From positions 1 to 31,522 of the forward strand of contig CBFHYU010000023.1 of NCBI GenBank assembly GCA_965660165.1: DNA of 31,522 bases, given 5' to 3'. Under the pieces are notes generated by a model. It was given only the letters and a program-made list of their open reading frames with translations. It did not search any database and was not told the origin of the DNA. The position numbers and the translations under genes were made by a program. This DNA comes from WTJO01 sp965660165. GTDB lineage: Bacteria; Pseudomonadota; Alphaproteobacteria; Puniceispirillales; Puniceispirillaceae. Numbering within the stretch: the stretch's first letter is position 1; every line of letters starts with the position of its first letter. Shown piece after piece: positions 17,780 through 24,583 of this stretch.

Positions 17780-18196
17780 TTATTTACCCATCGAAATTGT
17801 GCGCATCATCAAACTGCGCAAAGTAGATACGACTTCAACATTATTCTGATATTGGCGAGAGGCTTCGAGCATCTCGACCATTTCTTCATTTTCATCAACT
17901 GCTGCACGGAACACATAACCATCTTTATCTGATTCTGGATGGTGCGGCATATAGATACGCTCTGGCTCTCTGTTGACTTGTTTGACATGCGTTGCATCCA
18001 CAGTGGCAACCCCTGTGCGCTTCAACTCATCTGCAAATTTTGTTTCAAAAACAGGTTTAAGCGCCTTATATGCGCTTTTTTCATCACCTGTTACGGCACC
18101 TGCATTCGCAAGGTTTGACGCTACTGTATTTAGCCTGATCATCTGGGCGGCCATAGACCGGCCAGCAATATCAAAAATATTCTTTATTTCTGCCAT
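17780..18196 (-). CDS. flgC: Proximal rod protein FlgC
   Basis: FlgC is a proximal rod subunit. The N-terminus IFDIAGRSMAAQMIRLNTVA with SNLANAGAV and the C-terminus EMVEMLEASRQYQNNVEVV match the family, as does VNREPERIYMPHHPESDKDG with its conserved PxHPxADxxGYV region. Length is 138 aa, normal. The Shine-Dalgarno is weak. It follows flgB by 15 bases. fliE, often next to flgC, is not present here and must lie elsewhere. Confidence 0.95.
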   Translation of the reverse strand: MAEIKNIFDIAGRSMAAQMIRLNTVASNLANAGAVTGDEKSAYKALKPVFETKFADELKRTGVATVDATHVKQVNREPERIYMPHHPESDKDGYVFRAAVDENEEMVEMLEASRQYQNNVEVVSTLRSLMMRTISMGK

Positions 18197-18211
18197 GATG
18201 CTATCTTTTAT

Positions 18212-18598
18212 CTACTCGCCTTTAATCGCAGACATAAGCCCGCTAATCCGTTTATTTAGGAATTCCAAAGTGGTCTGGTATCTGACCACATTTTCAGAAA
18301 ATTCCATTTGCTCAACATTCAGCTCAACCGTATTGCCATCAAGTGATGGGTTAATAGGCTGGCGATATTTTATTTGTTCTCTTAAGGGGTGAATATTGGT
18401 CGGAAAATGCCTGTCACTTGTGGTTTGAAGTGGCCCTTGCTTTACATGACGCTGTATTTCCTGCTCAAAATTCAGATCACGCGCTTTGAAATGAGGCGTT
18501 GCAGCATTAGCAATATTAGACGCCAGAATTTCGTTTCGGCGCGAGCGTAATTGTAATGCCTGTGCATGAAATTCAAGATAATTACCAATCTTGCTCAT
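18212..18598 (-). CDS. flgB: Proximal rod protein FlgB
   Basis: FlgB is a proximal rod subunit and the first gene of the minus-strand axial cluster. ALQLRSRRNEILASNIANAA with TPHFKARDLNFEQEIQ is diagnostic for FlgB, and the C-terminus has the MEFSENVVRYQTTLEFLNKR helix. Length is 128 aa, normal. GGATGGG lies seven bases before the ATG. It is transcribed from the sigma-54 promoter at 18671-18686 and diverges from the acidic-protein gene. Confidence 0.95.
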   Translation of the reverse strand: MSKIGNYLEFHAQALQLRSRRNEILASNIANAATPHFKARDLNFEQEIQRHVKQGPLQTTSDRHFPTNIHPLREQIKYRQPINPSLDGNTVELNVEQMEFSENVVRYQTTLEFLNKRISGLMSAIKGE

Positions 18599-18611
18599 GA
18601 TATCCCATCCA

Positions 18612-18643
18612 TAAAAAGCCCTAAAAAGTGTGTTTTTTCGGCT
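18612..18643 (-). other. Terminator-like hairpin in the flgB leader
   Basis: In the minus-strand transcript AGCC and an A-run pair with a T-run and GGCT, and the stem is followed by TTTTTA. It lies between the sigma-54 promoter and the flgB ribosome-binding site. It resembles a weak intrinsic terminator, so attenuation of flgB is possible, but the stem is AT-rich and only its four-base GC end is strong. Confidence 0.35.
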
Positions 18644-18670
18644 AAAAACTGATCAATCTGGTGTAGATTT

Positions 18671-18686
18671 TGCAATAAAGATGCCA
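18671..18686 (-). promoter_or_regulatory. Sigma-54 promoter for the flgB-F operon
   Basis: Minus strand reads TGGCAT-CTTTA-TTGCA, a full -24/-12 match. The expected start near 18660 gives a leader of about 62 nt. It lies in the divergent gap with the plus-strand gene that begins at 18710. Confidence 0.87.
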
Positions 18687-18709
18687 AAATGAAGATAAGG
18701 AGCATCTAA

Positions 18710-19570
18710 ATGAGTTCATCATCTATCAGTCACGGTGCTGGTCCTGGCTCGGCAACAACACTTTCTGCCGAAACCATAAAAATCAGAGACAAGGTCATTG
18801 AACGCTTTATCGATAAATCGCTAGATGAGCTCACGACATTTTTGACATCTGCGCTAAATGTCGAAAAAGATGAAGATCGCCGTCTTGGATTACTGGCAGC
18901 GCGTATCTATATTTTGCGCAATCGTGTTCAGCATATAAAAGAATATAATCGCGATCCTTCGGTTGAGCCTATGGGCGTTCCAACGCCTAGAAGCCTATTA
19001 AATCAGCAAAACGCGCCAGCAGGCACAGAACAGGCTGAACAAGATAGCCCAGATGCCGCCATGAATGCTAATATGAAAGAAGTGAAGACAATTGAAGCGG
19101 GCGAGATAAATGGCGTTCGGATTCCAGCTGGCATCACGATTATGGTAAATGATGAAGATGCTGAAAGAATGATCGCCAACGGTAAAGCGATATATATTGT
19201 TAAAGATGAAGATGGAAATATCATTCAGCCATCAGAAGACCAAACACACCAAAACACTGAAGACGCACCAGAAGAAACAACAGAGGTAGCAGACACAGCA
19301 AGTGCAGAAGAGGTAGAAGGCGCATCCGAAGCAACTGAGGCATCAGACGATCAGCCTTTACCATCAGACCAGCCTGCTACAGAGCCATCTGAGGAATATA
19401 TTTCAGGTGATACAGGCGCAGGCATTGCACCCAGCGCTGAGGCTGAAGATGCTGCAGGCGACACACAGGATGCTGAGGGCGCTATCGCTGAGGCTGAAAC
19501 AGAAAAGCAGGCTAGCGAGGATATGCCAGACGATAATCAGGCTGATGATAGCCAGAAGCGCGAGGATTAG
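18710..19570 (+). CDS. Unrecognised acidic protein divergent from flgB
   Basis: I do not recognise this 286-aa protein. Residues about 18-80 are helical and charged (SLDELTTFLTSALNVEKDED, then AARIYILRNRVQHIKEYNRD). Residues about 123-163 form a small compact block, with a GVRIPAGITIMVNDEDAERM run followed by IANGKAIYIV. The C-terminal ~120 residues are very rich in Glu, Asp, Ala, Ser and Thr, with almost no hydrophobics until the end, and are probably disordered. There is no signal peptide or membrane segment, so it is likely cytoplasmic. AAGGAG lies before the ATG. The next gene follows by 2 bases, so the two are co-transcribed. Its place inside the island suggests a flagellar role, but no function is assigned. 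Confidence 0.85.
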   Translation: MSSSSISHGAGPGSATTLSAETIKIRDKVIERFIDKSLDELTTFLTSALNVEKDEDRRLGLLAARIYILRNRVQHIKEYNRDPSVEPMGVPTPRSLLNQQNAPAGTEQAEQDSPDAAMNANMKEVKTIEAGEINGVRIPAGITIMVNDEDAERMIANGKAIYIVKDEDGNIIQPSEDQTHQNTEDAPEETTEVADTASAEEVEGASEATEASDDQPLPSDQPATEPSEEYISGDTGAGIAPSAEAEDAAGDTQDAEGAIAEAETEKQASEDMPDDNQADDSQKRED

Positions 19571-19572
19571 AG

Positions 19573-19938
19573 ATGCGTTTGCCAAGCCCATTGATAACAC
19601 GGATTGTGCCAACAGCATTAACGCTGTCTGTCGCAACCATGATGCTATCAGCCTGTATTAGCCTTGAGAGGTTTAGGCACGAAAAATATAGCTGCACCCC
19701 CAATAGGGCTGGCCTTAATGAGCTTATTATCAGACATGCTAAAACAGGCGCAGATGTAAAAATCATCGCTGGCGGAAAAGATACTTCAGGCCAGATTACC
19801 GCCATTTCCGATGAGCAGGCCAGTATCAGCTATGAGACAATCGAGCTCACAGTCAATAGAAAAACTGGCATTATTATGCTTGCTGATAGGAATCGCTATT
19901 ATCGCTTGAATTGCTCTGTTAGCGTGTTCACTTTGTAA
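19573..19938 (+). CDS. Small predicted lipoprotein
   Basis: This 121-aa protein has a lipoprotein signal peptide ending in the lipobox LSAC, with the lipidated Cys at residue 28. The mature part is about 94 residues, beta-rich (KIIAGGKDTSGQITAISDEQ) and has two further cysteines (41 and 114) near its ends that could form a disulfide. I do not recognise the family. The ATG lies 2 bases after the stop of the acidic-protein gene (TAGAGATG), so it is translated from the same message. An outer-membrane accessory part of the flagellar base is possible but is inference only. It converges with the next gene, with 17 bases between the stops. Confidence 0.82.
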   Translation: MRLPSPLITRIVPTALTLSVATMMLSACISLERFRHEKYSCTPNRAGLNELIIRHAKTGADVKIIAGGKDTSGQITAISDEQASISYETIELTVNRKTGIIMLADRNRYYRLNCSVSVFTL

Positions 19939-19955
19939 CCCTTATTGGCAAATAA

Positions 19956-20372
19956 TCAGCCATTATCCCCATGAAATTTGACAATCGCTTCTGCTTCTTC
20001 TTCAGGCAGTTTGGTGGCAAGCATAATATCTTGAATAGTTGCCCCGCCACGCGCCAGATCAATCGCTTTTGTCATCTGGCCTGTTTCGGTAAAGCCATCT
20101 GCTATTTCGCTTATCTGGCGTGACTGTTTTTCAAGTGTCTTGGTGATTTGCGCCTGCTTGGCGTCTAATTCTGCAATTTTAGCATTGACCGCATCAAGCG
20201 AATTGGTCATCCGCACTAGCAAAATTTCAATCTCATTATAGGTCGCAGATAATCTAGATAGGATATTCAGGCTTTTTTTCTGAAACTGGTTTAGCAGGAA
20301 AATCACCCCTAATAGCAAGATGAAAATGACGATTGCAAACCCGAAATTTGAAAAAAATGCACCTGCAGACAT
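19956..20372 (-). CDS. Membrane-anchored coiled-coil protein (DUF2802/DUF6468-like)
   Basis: This 138-aa protein has one N-terminal membrane helix (residues about 8-27, FGFAIVIFILLLGVIFLLN). A long coiled coil follows (about 35-92, with heptad-like LDAVNAKIAELDAKQAQITK). The C-terminal motif is AIDLARGGATIQDIMLATKL followed by PEEEAEAIVKFHG. That C-terminus is of the type seen in small proteins encoded in polar flagellar or chemotaxis loci (DUF2802, or DUF6468 in alphaproteobacteria, from memory). The family call is tentative. It is alone between convergent and same-strand neighbours, with a 157-base gap upstream in which I see no clear promoter. The Shine-Dalgarno is poor. Confidence 0.82.
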   Translation of the reverse strand: MSAGAFFSNFGFAIVIFILLLGVIFLLNQFQKKSLNILSRLSATYNEIEILLVRMTNSLDAVNAKIAELDAKQAQITKTLEKQSRQISEIADGFTETGQMTKAIDLARGGATIQDIMLATKLPEEEAEAIVKFHGDNG

Positions 20373-20529
20373 GCGTAGTAAGCCCAGTAACCAATGTGAT
20401 ATTATCTTAATTTGAATCTAGCTGAAAATACCCAACTATTCCAGATAAAAGCCTGATACTAATGCTGCTAGCTGTTATTTATCCCTAAATCAAAGAAACA
20501 GCCTTGAGCAGGTTGAGCTTGGCAGGCCG

Positions 20530-20829
20530 CTAGCGTAAGCCGCTTATCGACTGATCCACATAATCTGGCATATCTGTAACAAGCCCTGCATTTGTTTTTG
20601 CTACCAGCTCAATCATGGCCAATTTGCGTTGTAAGGCGGTTAGCCGTTTTAGCTCGTTATAAGGTAGCGGGTTCGGGGCTGTGAAATAGTGAGATGAGTC
20701 TGAAATAAATTTATCAAATGCCTGACAATGCGTCAGAAATGCCTGTGCGTTTCCTGCATGCGAAAACAGGTCACTGACTTGTTTTTCAGCAACCGTCAAA
20801 AAATCATTCATGGGAGTCATTATGGTCAT
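20530..20829 (-). CDS. Probable FlgN-type export chaperone
   Basis: This is a 99-aa, mostly helical protein. The best FlgN-like feature is the helix NELKRLTALQRKLAMIELVA followed by KTNAGLV, resembling the C-terminal L..LQ....lN..N..L pattern of FlgN. Position is the stronger argument: it follows flgA-flgM, where flgN sits in many proteobacteria. FlgN would bind FlgK and FlgL before export, which matters here because FlgK is giant. It is shorter than typical FlgN (about 140 aa). Three in-frame ATGs lie within seven codons at the start, so the exact start is unsure. No gene symbol is given because sequence similarity alone is weak. Confidence 0.7.
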   Translation of the reverse strand: MTIMTPMNDFLTVAEKQVSDLFSHAGNAQAFLTHCQAFDKFISDSSHYFTAPNPLPYNELKRLTALQRKLAMIELVAKTNAGLVTDMPDYVDQSISGLR

Positions 20830-20880
20830 AAGCTCTATTCACCGTAATTTGCTGTGGTTTATCCTAGCATGTTAAGTGAT

Positions 20881-21180
20881 TTATGACTTCAACTCCCTAT
20901 ATGCGTCCATCAGCGCATCAGATATCCTGTCGATATCAATAGGATATTTGCCTTCTTTAATCGCGGCTTTTATCCGATTCACATTTTCCATATTCACAGG
21001 CGCAACAGATGCCATTTCTTTGGCAGATGCGGCGATTTCAGCAGATTTCAGCTGCACTGTATCCTGCGCGGCAGGGGCTGCGGTTTGCGCAGATCTTGCC
21101 TTTGCAGAAGCTGGCGTACCTGCTTTCTGTGTTTTTGCTGTCTCGATCCGACTGATTGCGCTTTTCACACTATCAACCAT
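20881..21180 (-). CDS. flgM: Anti-sigma-28 factor FlgM
   Basis: FlgM binds FliA (sigma-28) until hook completion allows its export. The protein is 99 aa with an Ala/Ser/Lys-rich disordered N-terminus, a DTVQLKSAEIAA block and the conserved C-terminal helices VNRIKAAIKEGKYPIDIDRI followed by SDALMDAY. A strong AGGAGG lies before the ATG. It follows flgA by 35 bases. Its target FliA is encoded 8 kb away at 28844-29578. Confidence 0.93.
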   Translation of the reverse strand: MVDSVKSAISRIETAKTQKAGTPASAKARSAQTAAPAAQDTVQLKSAEIAASAKEMASVAPVNMENVNRIKAAIKEGKYPIDIDRISDALMDAYRELKS

Positions 21181-21215
21181 GTTTACCTCCTATAAACCTG
21201 TATAACGACAGGGTT

Positions 21216-21992
21216 TTAATATATGTTAGCACGAATGATGATTTTTTTTTCAGATTTCACACGCCCAAAGACTTCTTTGTTTGACCTTACATTCAAAAAT
21301 CGTGCCATTTGCCCCTGTTGTGCATCTTCTAATGCGATGCCATTACTCTGAACCGAGACTGCGCCAATTTCTGCTGACAGAATAACTGGCTGACCTTCTT
21401 TGATAAGCCAATCATGTTCAAGCTGGCTAGAGATAACAGCTTTACCAATATTCAGCCGTCTTTTTGCTACCCGCCCGACAACATCCTCTATCGAGGTAAA
21501 ATAACCGCCTGCTATGGCTGAATTCATCTGGCTGATTGTAACATCTTCAGCCGATATAATACTGCCCCTGCTAATACTTCTGCGCATCACCACTATCTGT
21601 TGTGTAGGTGTGCGAGATAGCGCCGGCTGTTTAGCTGGCTTCGGTTTTGCAACCTGTTTTGGACGTTTTATGGCATCTTGCGTGGTTTGTGAGCGTACCG
21701 CAATTTTCCAGCCATCTGCATCTGGACAGCTCACCTCAATGGTTTTGAAACTGCCAAATAGAGGCGCAAATGCAAGCGGCTTACTACAGGCTCTGAATTG
21801 TCTATCCTTATCAAGCGCAGGAGAGCCATCAAGCTGTTGTGCGGCCAGAAATGCTGACAGTTGTTCAATAATCTGGGCGCCAGAAATACGCTGAGATAGC
21901 TCTGCGCGGGCTGATGATGCAGACAGCCCAAAACCCACTATAAGAATTGCAATGCTAACCGCCGAAGAAATAGATTTCATGATGTGGCTCAT
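21216..21992 (-). CDS. flgA: P-ring assembly chaperone FlgA
   Basis: FlgA is the periplasmic chaperone for FlgI. An N-terminal signal peptide ends near SSARA. The C-terminal SAF-type domain runs from VVMRRSISRGSIISAEDVTI through the conserved AKRRLNIGKAVISSQLE, then IKEGQPVILSAEIGAVSV and a FGRVKSEKKI-type tail. Length is 258 aa from the first ATG; a second ATG four codons on is equally likely and keeps the signal peptide. The start overlaps the upstream LysM-like gene by 38 bases, so the two are coupled. It lies upstream of flgM, as in many proteobacteria. Confidence 0.93.
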   Translation of the reverse strand: MSHIMKSISSAVSIAILIVGFGLSASSARAELSQRISGAQIIEQLSAFLAAQQLDGSPALDKDRQFRACSKPLAFAPLFGSFKTIEVSCPDADGWKIAVRSQTTQDAIKRPKQVAKPKPAKQPALSRTPTQQIVVMRRSISRGSIISAEDVTISQMNSAIAGGYFTSIEDVVGRVAKRRLNIGKAVISSQLEHDWLIKEGQPVILSAEIGAVSVQSNGIALEDAQQGQMARFLNVRSNKEVFGRVKSEKKIIIRANIY

Positions 21993-22425
21993 GGGCTGGT
22001 GTGACTGATGCTTCAGATGCGGCTGATTTTGTGATCATCGATCTGATTTCATTAACTGACGGCAGGTGCAAATTCACATCCGCAAACATATAATTGGGGT
22101 TTTGACGCACAAAGGCTGATTTATTTTTCTTGATTATGGCCATTTGAACAAAGCTAAAATCGAGCCCGCTTCCACCATAATAATTCGCTAAAATATGGCT
22201 TAATGTCTCATTAGGCTGGACTTTATGGCGCACTGAATAATTCGCATCCATTCGGAAGGGATGGCTGCCTTCATAGCCAGATGATGAGTTTGTTGTGCGG
22301 TTATATTCCAAAATTACAATAGGTTCTGCTGCAAATACTGTCCCGCCAAGCCCATAGCTGGCCGCCACCATTGCCGCCATAATATATGCTGTATAGCAAC
22401 GTTTCTTTAGTGATGAGATGCTCAT
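21955..22425 (-). CDS. Secreted LysM/FimV-like protein
   Basis: This 156-aa protein has a signal peptide (cleavage likely after GGTVFA) and a LysM-type core at about residues 64-120. The visible run is RHKVQPNETLSHILANYYGG, then AIIKKNKSAFVRQNPNYMFA and VNLHLPSVNEI. The AI-to-K.NP.AF spacing is like the N-terminal LysM region of FimV-type proteins, which bind peptidoglycan. The ATG overlaps the flgT stop (ATGA) and the 3' end overlaps flgA, so it is in the middle of a tight operon. By position it may anchor or locate the H-ring/P-ring assembly in the cell wall. In Vibrio, flgO is found in this neighbourhood; no FlgO is visible here. Confidence 0.8.
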   Translation of the reverse strand: MSISSLKKRCYTAYIMAAMVAASYGLGGTVFAAEPIVILEYNRTTNSSSGYEGSHPFRMDANYSVRHKVQPNETLSHILANYYGGSGLDFSFVQMAIIKKNKSAFVRQNPNYMFADVNLHLPSVNEIRSMITKSAASEASVTPAHEPHHEIYFFGG

Positions 22426-23597
22426 TGATCAAACTCCAGAAATGTCACTTCAATACCATCTAATTTAGTAATATCAACGCTACTATCAAGCGGCGTCAAT
22501 TCAGCTTTTCTGTTCTGTGCTGAGACTACTCGCAAAAAAGTCATGGGATTATCTAGCCCTTTGGCGACTGCAAGGTGGTTTTTGCTTACGCCCTGCATTG
22601 CGCCAACATTTACCATCAGCGATTTGTTATTTAAGGTCAGCTTGTCACGTAGCGGCATACATAGTAATGTTTCGGTCAGTTTTGCCGCATGAATATCCGC
22701 AGCTTCAGATAGCAGACGGGCAATCACTTCACGCTTTTCTGCCCCAAGCACAGATACGCTTCGCAATAGATGCTGTTCAGATAATCTAATTCTAAAATTA
22801 TCTGTAATTGAATTTTCAGCCATCATTCCGCTTAAAGTGACAAAATCTGTCTTAATATGAAGCTCAACATAATTTGTTTTTGATAACATCTTTCGTGCGC
22901 TATCCATATCAAGATAGATGGAGGTTACAAGCCCGATATCACCTTCTTTGAGGGCAATTCTACCAGTTGTCAGACTGCGGTAATCATATAGGTTTCTGTC
23001 ACCATATTGAACATCCTGAATTGCCGTATGACGTGCATCATGGACACGAAGCTGTCGCTTATTTGATAAAGATACCGCCAGTTTACGGGTTACAAAGGCA
23101 GGTGCCTGTGACATCCAGTTTGGGACATCTGACTCTAGCTTGTAATGCGGTTTGAACAGGGTGATATGGCTAAGAGGGCGATTTTGACAGCCTGTTGTTT
23201 CAACATTGCCAATAACGGCCTCGACCACGATTTCATAATGCGTGTCATCTTGAATTTCGCTAACGATCCGATAATCAAGCACATCAGAAGATGGGCGTAC
23301 CACAATTTGTTCTGAAAGATGAGTCAGCCTGTCAACAGCGCTATAACCATCAATTTTTGCACCCCCCTGAAGCGCTGCATAATATAGCGCATCTTCAAGC
23401 GCAAGAGCGCGGGCTTCTTCTACGGTCTCTTCATCCATCAACACAGCGCGTCCCGTTGCGCGAATGATGGTTAGCCCTGCTTCTTCTGCAAGCTCGGTTT
23501 GGGCGGCATTCTGGACAGCAAATATTTCTGCACCACCAACAACAGGTAGCATCATGCCTAAGACTGACATAGCGATGATAAGACTATATCTAATCAT
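22422..23597 (-). CDS. flgT: Flagellar H-ring protein FlgT
   Basis: FlgT is a periplasmic H-ring protein, best known from Vibrio polar flagella, where it surrounds the LP ring and supports stator assembly. There is a signal peptide (about residues 1-23). The N-terminal domain has IIRATGRAVLMDEETVEEAR followed by ALALEDALYYAALQGGAKI, which fits the FlgT N-domain. The C-terminal domain has SLMVNVGAMQGVSKNHLAVA, like the FlgT C-domain VNVGxxQGV motif. At 391 aa it is close to Vibrio FlgT (about 375 aa). AAGGGA lies before the ATG. It is 57 bases after flgP and overlaps the LysM-like gene. Confidence 0.86.
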   Translation of the reverse strand: MIRYSLIIAMSVLGMMLPVVGGAEIFAVQNAAQTELAEEAGLTIIRATGRAVLMDEETVEEARALALEDALYYAALQGGAKIDGYSAVDRLTHLSEQIVVRPSSDVLDYRIVSEIQDDTHYEIVVEAVIGNVETTGCQNRPLSHITLFKPHYKLESDVPNWMSQAPAFVTRKLAVSLSNKRQLRVHDARHTAIQDVQYGDRNLYDYRSLTTGRIALKEGDIGLVTSIYLDMDSARKMLSKTNYVELHIKTDFVTLSGMMAENSITDNFRIRLSEQHLLRSVSVLGAEKREVIARLLSEAADIHAAKLTETLLCMPLRDKLTLNNKSLMVNVGAMQGVSKNHLAVAKGLDNPMTFLRVVSAQNRKAELTPLDSSVDITKLDGIEVTFLEFDQ

Positions 23598-23654
23598 AAT
23601 TTTGTCCCTTCTTATCTGGCTGTTATGGCTAGGTGCGGGCAGGCTAGTCAGGCG

Positions 23655-24173
23655 TTATACAATCTGTCTGGCTGTTTCAAGCAGGTAGCTTATCATCTCG
23701 CGATCAATCTCAAGCACGACTTCATATGTGTCTGAGCCAGTTGGGTTAATACGTACTGTTCTAGCGCCACGAATTGTCCCTGAGACTACGCCGCGAAATG
23801 TGTCATTCTGGACAATTAAATCAACTACAGTGGTATTAGAATCTACGTCCAGACCATGTATCTGTTCAGCCAGATCACGCATCGCCGCCATTCGGGCTGA
23901 TCGAATAGCCATCAGACGCTTCTGAGCTTCAGACCTGCCAGGCTGAGATGAGGTAACAGCATAACCAACAGCTGTTAAGGTCGGAATTTCACTTGCATCT
24001 GCATCTAGAACATCTTTTAAGGTGACTACAGACTGAGTCTGTGATGCTTCTACCATCTCCATCTGCTGTGCTGGCTGGTTCATATGTGACATATTTTGAG
24101 CCATGTGCCCACATGCGCTTAACATGCTGATGCTGATGCCCATCACTAGAAATCTTGTGCTCGCAGCTGCCAT
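23655..24173 (-). CDS. flgP: Flagellar outer-membrane lipoprotein FlgP
   Basis: FlgP is an LPP20-type lipoprotein that forms the outer H-ring or basal disk in Vibrio and in Campylobacter. The lipobox is LSAC with the lipidated Cys at residue 21. The core matches well: AVGYAVTSSQPGRSEAQKRL, MAIRSARMAAMRDLAEQIHG, and VSGTIRGARTVRI followed by TYEVVLEI. Length is 172 aa. A good GGAGAG precedes the ATG. It is the first gene of the unit flgP-flgT-LysM-flgA-flgM-(flgN), driven by the sigma-54 promoter at 24268-24283. Confidence 0.9.
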   Translation of the reverse strand: MAAASTRFLVMGISISMLSACGHMAQNMSHMNQPAQQMEMVEASQTQSVVTLKDVLDADASEIPTLTAVGYAVTSSQPGRSEAQKRLMAIRSARMAAMRDLAEQIHGLDVDSNTTVVDLIVQNDTFRGVVSGTIRGARTVRINPTGSDTYEVVLEIDREMISYLLETARQIV

Positions 24174-24267
24174 TTATACTCTCCACTAAGCAGTTACATA
24201 TCAATTATTCGAGATGATAGTGCTAGCCCCTTAGCAAACAATTAGGCCGACTATCCCATCGCTGTCA

Positions 24268-24283
24268 TGCATGAAACATGCCA
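24268..24283 (-). promoter_or_regulatory. Sigma-54 promoter for the flgP operon
   Basis: Minus strand reads TGGCAT-GTTTC-ATGCA. The GG and GC dinucleotides have the right spacing; one base of the -12 element differs (A for T). It lies 95 bases before the flgP start. Confidence 0.68.
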
Positions 24284-24400
24284 GAGTTGGCGATTGGCCA
24301 TTTTGCCAGCTTGTTACTAATTCTTTGCCTATATATAGCAAGGCTGGGCGCGCCTTAGGCTGCACGAGCAACGCTAAATTTCATCCTATTATTCAGGGTT

Positions 24401-24416
24401 TGGCATGGCTTTTGCC
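24401..24416 (+). promoter_or_regulatory. Sigma-54 promoter for the flhA operon
   Basis: Plus strand reads TGGCAT-GGCTT-TTGCC, with both invariant GG and GC at correct spacing. The expected start is near 24427, giving a leader of about 155 nt that contains the two TTTTGACA motifs. Confidence 0.82.
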
Positions 24417-24554
24417 TTTCCCTAAGGGTGGCGTTGCCATGTGTGAGATCAACTCAGAGTGATAACCAAGATAGTAAAAGCATATAAATCAGATAGTTAA
24501 ACATGAAAAACGGATATTTTGACATGATAGATTTCAGCGCTGAGATGCGAGTAT

Positions 24555-24583
24555 GTCTGATTTTTGACAAGGAGACATTGTCA
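24555..24583. promoter_or_regulatory. GTC-N8-GAC motif and inverted repeat over the flhA ribosome-binding site
   Basis: GTCTGATTTTTGAC (24555-24568) has the same GTC-N8-GAC form as the site upstream of flgG. It overlaps a perfect inverted repeat, TGACAA-N7-TTGTCA (24565-24583), whose loop holds the GGAGA Shine-Dalgarno and whose last base is the A of the flhA ATG. It could be a regulator site downstream of the promoter, an mRNA hairpin hiding the ribosome-binding site, or both. Confidence 0.45.

Larger units (their letters stand above)
24174..24582. other. Divergent flgP-flhA control region
   Basis: This 409-base gap contains two divergent sigma-54 promoters (24268-24283 minus and 24401-24416 plus), two TTTTGACA motifs (24517-24524 and 24562-24569) and a short inverted repeat around the flhA Shine-Dalgarno. 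A 63-codon frame at 24271-24462 overlaps both promoters and is not thought to be real. I see no RNA gene. Confidence 0.75.

Noticed and set aside
24294..24308. TTGGCCATTTTGCC as a further sigma-54 site before flhA
   Set aside because: The spacing between GG and GC is three bases short; the site at 24401-24416 is far better.
24271..24462. 63-codon plus-strand frame in the flgP-flhA gap
   Set aside because: It overlaps both sigma-54 promoters, would begin upstream of the flhA transcript start, and lacks a Shine-Dalgarno sequence.
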